Of a stretch of DNA of 64,000 bases, positions 33,608-41,851 are shown one piece after another (the stretch's first letter is position 1; each line of letters opens with the position of its first letter). The DNA lies in NCBI RefSeq assembly GCF_003063375.1, contig NZ_NERY01000002.1, positions 62,001-126,000 on the forward strand, given 5' to 3'. Both the position numbers and the translations under genes were made by a program. Source of the DNA: Limnohabitans sp. MMS-10A-178 (GTDB lineage: Bacteria; Pseudomonadota; Gammaproteobacteria; Burkholderiales; Burkholderiaceae_C). Below the pieces are notes generated by a model. That model worked only from the letters and a program-made list of their open reading frames with translations. It was not told where the DNA came from and did not search any database.

Positions 33608-34600
33608 ATGAATCATATCGAAATGCGTCGCAATTTGCTCAGCATCGTGCTGGTTGCCGGGGCCGCAGCGGCATGCCCCGCGCTGGCCCAGCCATTACAG
33701 GCATCGGACTTCCCAAGCCGCGCCATCACAATCGTGGTTCCCTACCCCGCTGGAGGGGGAACCGACCGCATCGCCAGGCTGCTTGCGCAAGAGCTGGGCA
33801 AATCCCTGAATCAGACTGTCATCGTAGATAACAAGGCCGGGGGCGGCGGCGTGATCGGTACCAGCTTCGTGGCCAGGGCGCAACCCGACGGCTACACGTT
33901 GATGGTGACGGCCTCCGCGCACGCGGTTAACCCAGGGCTACGGGACGACTTGCCTTACTCAGTGAAGACGTCCTTCACCAACGTGGCCCTCATGGCCGAC
34001 GAGCCCGGCGTTCTTTTGACACCGCTGGACAGGCCTTTCAAGAGCCTGCAGGACGTGATCAACGCGGCCAAACGCAGTCCGGGTAAGCTCAGCTATGGCT
34101 CCACCGGCATCGGCACCACAACGCACCTAACGGGCGAATTATTCAAGAGCATGGCGCAGGTCGACATTCTTCACGTGCCTTACAAGGGCGGCTCGCCGCA
34201 GATGGCGGATGTCGTCGGCGGCCAGATAGATCTCGCGTTCGCCACCACGGGAACAGCGGGCGCCATGATCAAAGGAGGCAAGGTTCGTGCTCTGGCCGTC
34301 ACGACCCAGCAGCGCGTGCCCACGCTTCCTGACTTGCCGACCTTCGACGAAGCGGGCGTGAAGGGCTACTCGGCAGCCCTGTGGTACGGCGTCTTCGGGC
34401 CTGCCGGCCTGCCACCGGCGGTCGTCGCCAAGCTCAATGCGGCGATCGTCAAAGCGATGCACTCGGATGCTGTCAAAAAGCCGCTTGAAGATTTCGGTTT
34501 CACTGTGCGCACCCAAGGTGCAGCGGAGTTCGACCGCTATGTTAACGATGAAGTCGAGCGCTGGGGGAAGATCATCAAGGCGAACAACATCAAGCCGTAA
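33608..34600 (+). CDS. Bug/TctC-family periplasmic solute-binding protein
   Basis: 330 aa with a signal peptide ending near ALAQP. Family motifs: FPSRAITIVVPYPAGGGTDRIARLLAQ, VDNKAGGGGVIGT, YGSTGIGTTTHLTGELFK and ILHVPYKGGSPQMADVVGGQIDLAF. Receptor of a tripartite tricarboxylate-type transporter binding carboxylates or amides. No membrane partners are in the island, as is common for Bug proteins, which share chromosomal TctAB. 120 bp after the lyase. Confidence 0.9.
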   Translation: MNHIEMRRNLLSIVLVAGAAAACPALAQPLQASDFPSRAITIVVPYPAGGGTDRIARLLAQELGKSLNQTVIVDNKAGGGGVIGTSFVARAQPDGYTLMVTASAHAVNPGLRDDLPYSVKTSFTNVALMADEPGVLLTPLDRPFKSLQDVINAAKRSPGKLSYGSTGIGTTTHLTGELFKSMAQVDILHVPYKGGSPQMADVVGGQIDLAFATTGTAGAMIKGGKVRALAVTTQQRVPTLPDLPTFDEAGVKGYSAALWYGVFGPAGLPPAVVAKLNAAIVKAMHSDAVKKPLEDFGFTVRTQGAAEFDRYVNDEVERWGKIIKANNIKP

Positions 34601-34603
34601 ACG

Positions 34604-36076
34604 ATGACGCAGACACCGGCCGGGCTTGTCATCCCGGAGGATCCGTTCGGCGATGGACTGCATCGGTTCGGCGACCGCTTGCGCGTGGGGCAGGTCTCGA
34701 TTCACGGGGCTCTGTCGGCCTGCTTGGCGCGCGCCGCACTCCTGAATCCGACGCTCGGCGCTTACGTTCAGGTTCTCTCTAGCAGCGCTCTGGCCCAGGC
34801 TAGCCATCTGGACAGCCTCCTGCAACAGCGCATCGACCTGGGCCCGCTGATGGGCGTGCCGGTCGCTGTGAAGGAGAACTTTTACGTCAACGGAGCCGAC
34901 TGCCGTGGCGGCACGCCGGTGGACGTCTCCGACATACTCGCGTTCGAAGGAGAGTTCATCGCAGCGTTGCGGCGCGCGGGGGCAATCGTCATCGGCATCA
35001 CCGCCATGTGCGAACTGGCCATGGGCGGGGTCGGCATCAACCTGTTCCGGGGCACGACCCGCAACCCGTGGGACAGCCGAGTCGCGCGGGCCTGTGGTGG
35101 GTCGTCCAACGGGTCGGCCGCAGCGGTGGCTGCCGGGCTGTGCGGGTTCGCTGTGGGCACCGACACCGGCGGATCGGTGAGGTCACCCGCGGCGTTTACA
35201 GGCGTGGTCGGCTACAAGCCGACGCAATCGCTGTGGAGCCGCGATGGTGTGCTGCCTTTGTCGGAATCGTTCGACGCCATTGGCACACTGGCGCGGTCCG
35301 TTGAAGATACACGGCTCATCTGCTCTGTACTTGCGACCGCTGTGGTTTCACCTGTTTGGACCTCTGCCCGATGGCGGATCGGGTATGCGTTCGATGAATT
35401 CGAGAGGTGTGCCCCTCAGGTGCGTCAGGCCATCGACCGGGCGACGGTGCAGCTAAGGCGTCTTGGGGCCGAGTTCGTACCCCTGTCGATGCCTCCCGCA
35501 CCTTCGGTGGACGCGTTCTACGAGCATCGCCTACGACGCGAGTTCTTTTCGGTTTACGGACAGGGCCGCTTCGACATCGAGCCCAGGCTTGCCAATCCTG
35601 ACGTTGCTGGCAGAATCGCCCGCATGCGACAGGAAAACAATATCGAGCCGGGCCACGAATCTCTTGACACGATGAGCATAGCGGAATCAATATTTAGCCA
35701 ATGCGATGTGCTGATGCAGCCGACAAAGTTTCATCTTGCCCCGACTTTGCCCCAACGTGGCGATGCGCAGGCACTGCTCAACACCGCCGAGCTGTGCAAG
35801 GGTCCTACGCGGCTGGCGAACGTGCTCGGACTATGTGCCATCAGTTTGCCGGTGCTCGAGCCAGCGTCCGGGCTTCCCGTTGGTTTGCAGTTTTCATGCG
35901 CGCCGGGCAATGACGACAGACTACTGGACTTTGCCGGCCACGCAGAGTCTGCGATCGGTGTAATGGCCGCTGCGCCTGTGGGTCAATTCCTGCGAGCTGC
36001 GCAGGTTGGGGTGACACGTCGCTGGCAAGGCCCCGACCCGACCCATCGCACCAGCGAGGAAGGTTATGCCCACTGA
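34604..36076 (+). CDS. Amidase signature-family hydrolase
   Basis: 490 aa. The catalytic Ser-cisSer-Lys triad is visible: Lys90 in PVAVKENF, cis-Ser167 in CGGSSNGSAAAVAAG and nucleophile Ser191 in GTDTGGSVRSPAAFTG. It hydrolyses an amide or related C-N bond to release ammonia or an amine. Starts 3 bp after the Bug gene and overlaps LysR by 11 bp, so the four genes look like one unit. Substrate unknown; it could act before or after the lyase. Confidence 0.88.
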   Translation: MTQTPAGLVIPEDPFGDGLHRFGDRLRVGQVSIHGALSACLARAALLNPTLGAYVQVLSSSALAQASHLDSLLQQRIDLGPLMGVPVAVKENFYVNGADCRGGTPVDVSDILAFEGEFIAALRRAGAIVIGITAMCELAMGGVGINLFRGTTRNPWDSRVARACGGSSNGSAAAVAAGLCGFAVGTDTGGSVRSPAAFTGVVGYKPTQSLWSRDGVLPLSESFDAIGTLARSVEDTRLICSVLATAVVSPVWTSARWRIGYAFDEFERCAPQVRQAIDRATVQLRRLGAEFVPLSMPPAPSVDAFYEHRLRREFFSVYGQGRFDIEPRLANPDVAGRIARMRQENNIEPGHESLDTMSIAESIFSQCDVLMQPTKFHLAPTLPQRGDAQALLNTAELCKGPTRLANVLGLCAISLPVLEPASGLPVGLQFSCAPGNDDRLLDFAGHAESAIGVMAAAPVGQFLRAAQVGVTRRWQGPDPTHRTSEEGYAH

Positions 36077-37031
36077 ACTGCCAACCGTCGGCGCCGAGAT
36101 GCTGTTTAACGAGATTCGGGCCTTTCGCGCCGTCATTCGGACGGGCTCGATGACCCGCGCGGCAGCCACGCTGCACATGTCGCAGCCCAACATCAGCCGA
36201 CTTGTATCACGCCTGGAAAACAAGACCGGGCTGGCCCTGTTCACCCGTCTCCCCGGCAAGCTGGTGCCGACCTTGGAAGCGCACGTGCTGTTCCAGGATG
36301 TGGAGCGGCTGTTCGTCGGGCTGGAGGGGTTGGAGCTTTCGGTGGAAAACATCCGTAAGTTCGGTAATGGCCGGCTGCGCATCGCGAGCGTGCCTTCGTT
36401 GTCTTACAGCCTGCTGCCCAAGACGATCGCCCGCTTCAACGCGCTGACACCGGATGTGCCGATCTCAGTACACACCGATAGCACCTCCATGGTGATGCAG
36501 TGGGTGGGATCGCGCTTCTGCGACTTCGGCCTGGTGTCTTATCTGGACGACGCAGCCATCTTGACGCAACCGACCGACGTCATGGTGGAACGCACGTTCA
36601 ACCTCGAGGCCGCTTGCATCCTGCCGGCCGATCATCCATTGCGGCACAAAACGGTCATCCGAGCTGAAATGCTGACTGGGATGAGCTTTGTCTCGATGGC
36701 GTCCTCGGATCCGTTGCGGGCGAAAGTGGATCAGGCCTTTCAACCCAACGATAAACGCAGGCTGCTTTATGACACGCCGCATGCGGTCACGATCTGTCGG
36801 ATGGTCGGGCTGGGGCTGGGCGTAAGCATCGTCAATCCGCTAGTGGCTATCGCGGCCGATCACACCGGCTTGTGCATCAGGCGCTTCGAGCCATCCATCG
36901 TCTTCGCCAGCCACGTGGTCGCTCCCCGGCACCGCCCCGAAAGCAGACTGGTGACGCGCTTCTTGGGCGTTATGGACGAAGTTCTGGCCGAGGATCTCGC
37001 CGCAGTCAATGCGGTAATGGCGACTGCCTGA
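36066..37031 (+). CDS. LysR-family transcriptional regulator
   Basis: 321 aa. N-terminal winged helix (EIRAFRAVIRTGSMTRAAATLHMSQPNISRLVSRLENKTGLALFTRLPGKLVPT) and a periplasmic-binding-like effector domain (LRIASVPSLSYSLLPKTIARF). GAGGAAGG precedes the ATG. Unusually for LysR, it is co-directional at the end of the operon and not divergent from it. It probably controls the lyase-Bug-amidase genes in response to their substrate. Confidence 0.9.
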   Translation: MPTELPTVGAEMLFNEIRAFRAVIRTGSMTRAAATLHMSQPNISRLVSRLENKTGLALFTRLPGKLVPTLEAHVLFQDVERLFVGLEGLELSVENIRKFGNGRLRIASVPSLSYSLLPKTIARFNALTPDVPISVHTDSTSMVMQWVGSRFCDFGLVSYLDDAAILTQPTDVMVERTFNLEAACILPADHPLRHKTVIRAEMLTGMSFVSMASSDPLRAKVDQAFQPNDKRRLLYDTPHAVTICRMVGLGLGVSIVNPLVAIAADHTGLCIRRFEPSIVFASHVVAPRHRPESRLVTRFLGVMDEVLAEDLAAVNAVMATA

Positions 37032-37111
37032 GGCAAGTGGTCTTAGAGGCGATGCCTTGCCCGAAGCTGCCAGGGTCGTGAACTGCGCTTCATTGGCGTA
37101 TCCGTGATTAA

Positions 37112-37131
37112 GGCACGAGATAGCCCGTGCC
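37112..37131 (-). terminator. Hairpin downstream of integrase 2 (left edge of the right-end module)
   Basis: Same GGCACG/CGTGCC hairpin as at 29108-29127. It lies between the convergent lysR and integrase 2 genes, with TTT following on the plus strand, so it may end both transcripts. Confidence 0.55.
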
Positions 37132-37148
37132 TTTGGATGTCTTGAAAA

Positions 37149-38189
37149 TTAGACCTCTATTTTTTGAATGACCTGTAGCTTTTGCTCGAGCGTGTAGCCA
37201 ACACTGCCGTAAACCGCGAAGTCAGTTTGCCCGCGACCATGCCCAGTGATGCTTTCCGCCAATGGCAATGGAATGTCATTTCGCGCTTTGAGTCTGTCGA
37301 TGAATGCATGCCTAAACATGTGACTGCGAAACTCAAAGGGCCGCAGGTTCTTGTTCAAAATAGCTGAACAAGAGCAAGCTCCAAACTCCTTCGCGTATTG
37401 GGGCAGTAGCCAGGGAGAGTTGAGATGTAAAGCTCTAGCTTGTAACTCTTTAGCTGCATCCAGTGATACGCCAACTAGTGGCACAGCTCTAATGCTGGCT
37501 TTGGTTTTGCGATCTGTCAGTCGGTTCTTTCGTACCCAAAGATGCGGAATCTCATGTTCAAGCACCAAGTCTTCAAGCCTTGCCAGAGTTGGCTCTGAAA
37601 TCCGTAACCCAGTATTGAGTTGTATCAGTCCCACCAAGCTGGCAGGTGTGTTGTGACAGATCAAGAAGCTTTTGACCTTGGCAATCTTCTCTGGCGTAAT
37701 GGGTGGTATTGGCCTTGTGTTTTCTCCCTCACCACGTATCTGCAAGCCTCTGAAGGGGCTAAGCCTGTCAATGTCCAAGTGTTTGAATGCCATATTGATC
37801 ATGGCATTCAAGATGTTGTTGTGTTTGCGGACGCTGTTTGGATGCAGTCCCTGCGCCAGCATGGCGTCTCGATATTGGGTGATATGCCAGTGCTTTAGCT
37901 CATCAAGGTATAGGTCCCCATACATGGCGCTAAACCTGTTGAAGTATTGATTGGCATTGAGTTTGAACTTTCTGCGATGCGCGGATGTGTTCTCTGCCAT
38001 GTAGATGTCAAAAGCGTCCGAGAGAGTGGGGCGGTCATTTGCATCTACTTGTCTCAAATGTTTAATCAGTAGTTCTTTAACGAAGTCTTCGTCAACATCG
38101 ATACCGCCAACTGAAATACGCTTTTTGATGTGCGTGCTCAGAAAGGTGCTTTGAGCAATTTGGATTTCATGTGTCATGTGTTTGTTCAA
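37149..38189 (-). CDS. Tyrosine-family site-specific integrase of island 2
   Basis: 346 aa, nearly identical to integrase 1; the 9 changes are conservative or away from the catalytic motifs. The NTGLRISEP, HMFRHAFIDRL and GHGRG motifs are all kept, so both enzymes should be active. It lies about 440 bp from the native tRNA-Asn half. The 1.5-kb modules containing the two integrases are direct repeats about 8 kb apart, so homologous recombination could delete or swap island 2. Confidence 0.92.
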   Translation of the reverse strand: MNKHMTHEIQIAQSTFLSTHIKKRISVGGIDVDEDFVKELLIKHLRQVDANDRPTLSDAFDIYMAENTSAHRRKFKLNANQYFNRFSAMYGDLYLDELKHWHITQYRDAMLAQGLHPNSVRKHNNILNAMINMAFKHLDIDRLSPFRGLQIRGEGENTRPIPPITPEKIAKVKSFLICHNTPASLVGLIQLNTGLRISEPTLARLEDLVLEHEIPHLWVRKNRLTDRKTKASIRAVPLVGVSLDAAKELQARALHLNSPWLLPQYAKEFGACSCSAILNKNLRPFEFRSHMFRHAFIDRLKARNDIPLPLAESITGHGRGQTDFAVYGSVGYTLEQKLQVIQKIEV

Positions 38190-38317
38190 AAGTTGCTGAG
38201 CCTAAGCATTCGCAGCAATGAGTTCTTGTGACACAAATTTAGTTTCAGACCGCAGGCTTGGGCAACCGAGATTTGGTGACCCGATGCATTGGAAGGACTT
38301 GAACGGGACAGTGCAGG

Positions 38318-38489
38318 TGTCCAGAGCTGGACGGTAGTGGGGCGTCCAGAGTACTAGCTGTTATTAATATTAATCTTCTGATGGATTAAATTCCTGCATA
38401 TTAATTTCAATTTAAAAATATCATATTAATTGATATTTTTGAATTAATTGAATAATCAATTTTTATTATTAAAAATCAAAGCGTCCAGA
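38318..38489. repeat. Motif cluster F, upstream of integrase 2
   Basis: TGTCCAGA (38318), GCTGGACG (38326), CGTCCAGA (38343) and CGTCCAGA (38482), matching cluster D position by position. Where D has the degenerate TGTCCAAA, F has an exact motif. The AT-rich tract between the third and fourth copies is also conserved. Confidence 0.75.
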
Positions 38490-38593
38490 GTAAATTAATG
38501 ATTAACTTGAGAGGCCTGTAAATAAAACTGTGCAATATATGTGTAATTGACAAAAAGCCTCAATCTCATAACATAACTTGTTGTTTTTAAACG

Positions 38594-38626
38594 AAAAAAG
38601 CCTCTTCAAAAATCTTGAAAAGGCTT
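38594..38626 (-). terminator. Boundary terminator of island 2, facing the native tRNA promoter
   Basis: On the minus strand AAGCCTTTTCAA pairs with TTGAAGAGGCTT (12 bp, 5-nt loop; plus-strand 38598-38626) and is followed by a T tract. It begins only 7 bp inside the island edge at 38632 and lies directly downstream of the displaced tRNA half. It should prevent read-through from the tRNA promoter towards the island. Confidence 0.8.
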
Positions 38627-38632
38627 TATTGT

Positions 38633-38673
38633 GGATTAACAGTCCGGCGCTCTACCGACTGAGCTATCGAGGA
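38633..38673 (-). pseudogene. tRNA-Asn 5' half (original chromosomal copy, displaced)
   Basis: 41 bp identical to the tRNA-Asn 5' half. The leader after it shares only the first 18 bases and the promoter core with the other two copies, which resemble each other closely. This copy is therefore most likely the host's own 5' half, cut off from the 3' half by about 29 kb of inserted DNA. Confidence 0.88.
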
Positions 38674-38754
38674 ATATTCGGTTTGTTAGCTAAAAATACA
38701 CAAAATTGAGAAGTCTTTAAGACTAAGCAACTGTGCTGTTCAGCTAAGCCTCGC

Positions 38755-38784
38755 ATTGTAGCAAAAAAAATTGTGACTATTCAA
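38755..38784 (-). promoter_or_regulatory. Original tRNA-Asn promoter, now orphaned
   Basis: TTGAAT (38779-38784), 18 bp, TACAAT (38755-38760) on the minus strand, then GCGAGG discriminator. The -10 and discriminator match the other two copies; the -35 and most of the leader do not. It should still initiate transcription of the truncated tRNA half. Confidence 0.65.
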
Positions 38785-38851
38785 GGTGAGCAGCTTTTTT
38801 ACGCAGGATTAAAAAACGCTTGATTTCAAGTAACTGGGATAGCCTTGGTTC

Positions 38852-39139
38852 TTAACCCTGATGAGGGTCACTTCGTCTTTTCTCCCGCAGCATAAACAAA
38901 TAAAGCCCCTCTACCTTGTCTCTGGCCCAGGGGGTCTTGCGCAAAAACTTGAGGCTAGATTTGACGCTAGGGTCATGGGTGAAGCACCTAACGGGTATGC
39001 GTTGGCCAAGCTCCTCCCACCCAAAATAAGCCTCTAGCTCGCAAACAATGGCCTCAAGTGTGAGGCCATGCAGAGGGTCACGAGCCGAAGGCGTAGCTTT
39101 TCGATCGCCAGATTTAGCGAGGATGAATTCTGGACGCAA
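38852..39139 (-). CDS. VF530-family DNA-binding protein (DUF2132)
   Basis: 95 aa with the family core DPLHGLTLEAIVCELEAYFGWEELGQRIPVRCFTHDPSVKSSLKFLRKTPWARDKVEGLYL, nearly the complete domain. VF530-type proteins are small SAP-like putative DNA-binding proteins without a firm role. The N-terminal 20 residues overlap the end of the upstream gene by 26 bp; a shorter start may be used. First gene of the chromosome beyond the islands. Confidence 0.88.
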   Translation of the reverse strand: MRPEFILAKSGDRKATPSARDPLHGLTLEAIVCELEAYFGWEELGQRIPVRCFTHDPSVKSSLKFLRKTPWARDKVEGLYLFMLREKRRSDPHQG

Positions 39140-40436
39140 TTGGCTTCACTGCATAGTTGGGTAGGAAGCGGCAATCGGCTGGCTTGGGTGAGCTGAGCTG
39201 CTTGCATTGCTGATCAATGTCTGAGGGGGATGGCTTCTGTCTTTTTTCTACCCACTGCAACAGAGCGTTAAAAAGAGGAGGGTAGTGAGCGTCGCCCCAA
39301 TAGCTGTGCTCCCGAGAATCGACATAAGTTTGAACCAGCAGGTGATCTTTGCCTGCTGCTTTCATTTTTTGGCGCAACACATCTTGACCTTCTACAAACA
39401 CCGTAGCGTCGTTAATGGCATGGGCACTGATAACGGGAACTACAAAACGACCTTCGTGATTGACATCCGCAGAAAATCTGGCAACAGCTTTGGGGTCTGC
39501 TGTAAATCGTGGAATAGCAGCATTCAATTTGACATCATCGGAAGAGCCCACATAACGAACACCAGCGTTGCCAAATGGACTCACACCACCATTTTTAGTT
39601 ACCACATCTTGAAGCGAAAAAGTACCCCAATTGAGATGGCTCAAAACGGAGTTTTCGGGCATTTTGAGCACGTCAACAATTGTTTTAAGTTTTTGCGCTT
39701 GTTCAGGTGTTCTTTGAGCCGCTGGCGTACCCGTTCCCAAGCATTCATTGGCACGTTTTGCTAGTTCTGCATGAGTGAGTTTGCTGTCTATGGGTAGTCC
39801 AATGGACAAGGGGTAGGCTTGCTCCGTAGGACGTGGGTGGTTGTTGCACAAATGCTGATAAAGGGCACGAATGTCGAGCCTAAAGTCGTATGTGGTGGGG
39901 CCTGCCACCACACCGCTTGTCAAAAGAATGCCATCCCAAGATTTTGGAAACATTTCGCCTGCGCGCGTAGCAACCATGGCACCCCAAGATTGACCGTGAA
40001 GGAGTGTTGTGCGCGGTTTTGCCACATGATCAATGAAGATGCGTCGAACACGCTCTGTGTCTTCTGCTGCAGTGGTCACTGCAAAACCACCTTGACGAAA
40101 TACGGAGCCAGCCCATGCATGGCCCTCCTGAACCGTAATGGCCCAGCGTTTGATGTCTTCGTCAGCACGAGTTGTTTTTGGGGTGCCGAGGCTTGGGCCG
40201 CCGTGCGCATGCACCACCAAAACGCCTGTCCATTTGGCTGGCATGACAATGAGGTAATGCGAAGTGGCTGAGTCTTGTCCTCTGAGGCATGTTGCGCCAG
40301 CAGGAACACCCTCAGGGCAAACTTGCTTTGTAGGTGCAACTTCTGTGGAAAGTGGTGTGTTGACGCATGCCGTCAAAGTTAGAGCGACTAAGCTGGATAA
40401 AACTAAGCGTAAAGGCTTGAATTTTTGATGAGTCAT
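39114..40436 (-). CDS. Lipoprotein alpha/beta hydrolase of unknown specificity
   Basis: 440 aa. A signal peptide with lipobox LTAC (Cys24) marks it as a lipoprotein. VLVVHAHGGPS resembles an oxyanion loop, HGQSWGAMVATRAGE is the nucleophile elbow, and a late EHSYWGDAHYP could give the histidine. It is downstream of a sulfatase and a Bug receptor on the same strand with a 56-bp gap, so it may act in the periplasm on the same ester-type compounds. Substrate unknown. Confidence 0.7.
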   Translation of the reverse strand: MTHQKFKPLRLVLSSLVALTLTACVNTPLSTEVAPTKQVCPEGVPAGATCLRGQDSATSHYLIVMPAKWTGVLVVHAHGGPSLGTPKTTRADEDIKRWAITVQEGHAWAGSVFRQGGFAVTTAAEDTERVRRIFIDHVAKPRTTLLHGQSWGAMVATRAGEMFPKSWDGILLTSGVVAGPTTYDFRLDIRALYQHLCNNHPRPTEQAYPLSIGLPIDSKLTHAELAKRANECLGTGTPAAQRTPEQAQKLKTIVDVLKMPENSVLSHLNWGTFSLQDVVTKNGGVSPFGNAGVRYVGSSDDVKLNAAIPRFTADPKAVARFSADVNHEGRFVVPVISAHAINDATVFVEGQDVLRQKMKAAGKDHLLVQTYVDSREHSYWGDAHYPPLFNALLQWVEKRQKPSPSDIDQQCKQLSSPKPADCRFLPNYAVKPIASRIHPR

Positions 40437-40492
40437 GTTTTGTAGTTTCTAGTTAGGTTGAAAGATTAAAACTGCTGAGAACATTGAGGGTC

Positions 40493-41851
40493 TCAGTACT
40501 TTGGCTTAAATTCGTCAGGGGCTCCAGGTGGAATAGGGGGATGTATCTTTAAAGATTTTTCAAAAGCGATCATCATTTTTCGCATTGGACCGCGAACCCA
40601 TCCGTCTTCCATAGCGGCATCAGTTTCTTCTTTAGGATCGCGTTTGATGTTAAAAAGCCAAGGCGTTTCAAGGTGTTTGGTTCCCGAGTTGGGTTCACTC
40701 TCAAAAATAAAATGCAATTTCCAGTGACGCCATTTAACGGCGCGCAACTCTGACTTAATATAGAAGAGAAATCCTTCTCGAGCAGAATTTTCTGTTCGTC
40801 CAGTCCACCAATTCATTTGACTCACGCCATCAATTGGCCTATCGCTAGGTAAGTTTGCACCAGCCGCCTCAATGAGAGTTGAAAAGAGATCGGTAACATG
40901 AATGATGTCATCACTCTCTTGTGCTTTTTCAACGTGACCTGGCCATCTCACAATCAGAGGAACACGAAGACCACCTTCCATGGCGGTGTGATAGGTGCCC
41001 GACCAAGGACCAGCAGTTCCGCGCCATGGCCGTCTGAATTCTGGGCCGTTGTCACTTGCGAATATAAACAAGGTATCCTCATAAATACCTAAGTTTTTCA
41101 CTGCGTCGATTAGTTGGCCCACCCTGTGGTCCATTTCCATCATGGAGTCTGCAAATTCACCAACTCCACTTTTGCCAGCAAAGTCTGGATGAGGCAAGGT
41201 TGGGAAATGCAAATGGGTCAGAGGTACATAAAGAAAAAAGGGCGCATCTCCATTGGCATTACGGCGCATGAAATCAATGGATTTTTCTGTCAATTCACTG
41301 TCTATCAAGCGACGTTTAGCCAGATCATATTCCGCTACATTTTTAGCTGCTTGCCCTTTCATGCCCTCCATGACTTGAGGTACGTCAACTACAGACGGGT
41401 CAAAACCAGGTGATTGAGTAAAGAGGGTTTCATTGGTGGTTCGAGGTATGCCGTACCACTCGTCAAATCCTCTTTGATGCGGATAACGGCCTTCACGATC
41501 ACCCAGATGCCACTTACCAAACATACCAGTGGCATAACCTGCTTCCTGAAGTACCTGAGGTAAGGTGATTTCCCAGGGGTGAATACCTTGTGGTAGACCA
41601 GCGGGGACCGACTGCAAAGCACCTGTACGAATAGGATGCCTACCGGTCATTAACGCAGATCGTGTAGGGACGCAATCACTTTCGACATTGAAGTTCAAAC
41701 ATTTCAAACCTTCTTTAGAGAGTTCGTCGATGCGAGGTGTAGGGGCTCCACGCATGGCTCCACCGCCATAGCAACCTAGTTCGCCCCAACCTAAGTTGTC
41801 TGCTAGAACCAGAACAATATGGGGTCGTTTCTGAGTTCGAGTCATGGTCAC
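40493..41851 (-). CDS. Sulfatase (arylsulfatase family, formylglycine type)
   Basis: 452 aa. The active-site motif CVPTRSALMTGRHP (Cys60) is the C-x-P-x-R site converted to formylglycine. N-terminal metal residues are in VLADNLGWGE, and the later GKWHLGD and FIFASDNGPEF motifs complete the set. No signal peptide is evident, so the enzyme may be cytoplasmic or exported by another route. The start overlaps the Bug gene stop (ATGA). It would free sulfate from organic sulfate esters. Confidence 0.9.
   Translation of the reverse strand: MTMTRTQKRPHIVLVLADNLGWGELGCYGGGAMRGAPTPRIDELSKEGLKCLNFNVESDCVPTRSALMTGRHPIRTGALQSVPAGLPQGIHPWEITLPQVLQEAGYATGMFGKWHLGDREGRYPHQRGFDEWYGIPRTTNETLFTQSPGFDPSVVDVPQVMEGMKGQAAKNVAEYDLAKRRLIDSELTEKSIDFMRRNANGDAPFFLYVPLTHLHFPTLPHPDFAGKSGVGEFADSMMEMDHRVGQLIDAVKNLGIYEDTLFIFASDNGPEFRRPWRGTAGPWSGTYHTAMEGGLRVPLIVRWPGHVEKAQESDDIIHVTDLFSTLIEAAGANLPSDRPIDGVSQMNWWTGRTENSAREGFLFYIKSELRAVKWRHWKLHFIFESEPNSGTKHLETPWLFNIKRDPKEETDAAMEDGWVRGPMRKMMIAFEKSLKIHPPIPPGAPDEFKPKY

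Larger units (their letters stand above)
30631..38632. mobile_element. Integrative island 2 at tRNA-Asn (about 8 kb)
   Basis: Bounded by the tRNA-Asn 5' half repeats at 30631-30671 and 38633-38673. The left module (tRNA half, promoter, spacer with CATGCCTCGGGG, array E) is clearly related to the left end of island 1. The right module (37112-38632) is nearly identical to 29108-30630. Cargo: an unknown 157-aa gene, then lyase, Bug receptor, amidase and LysR of distinctly higher GC. Confidence 0.8.
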
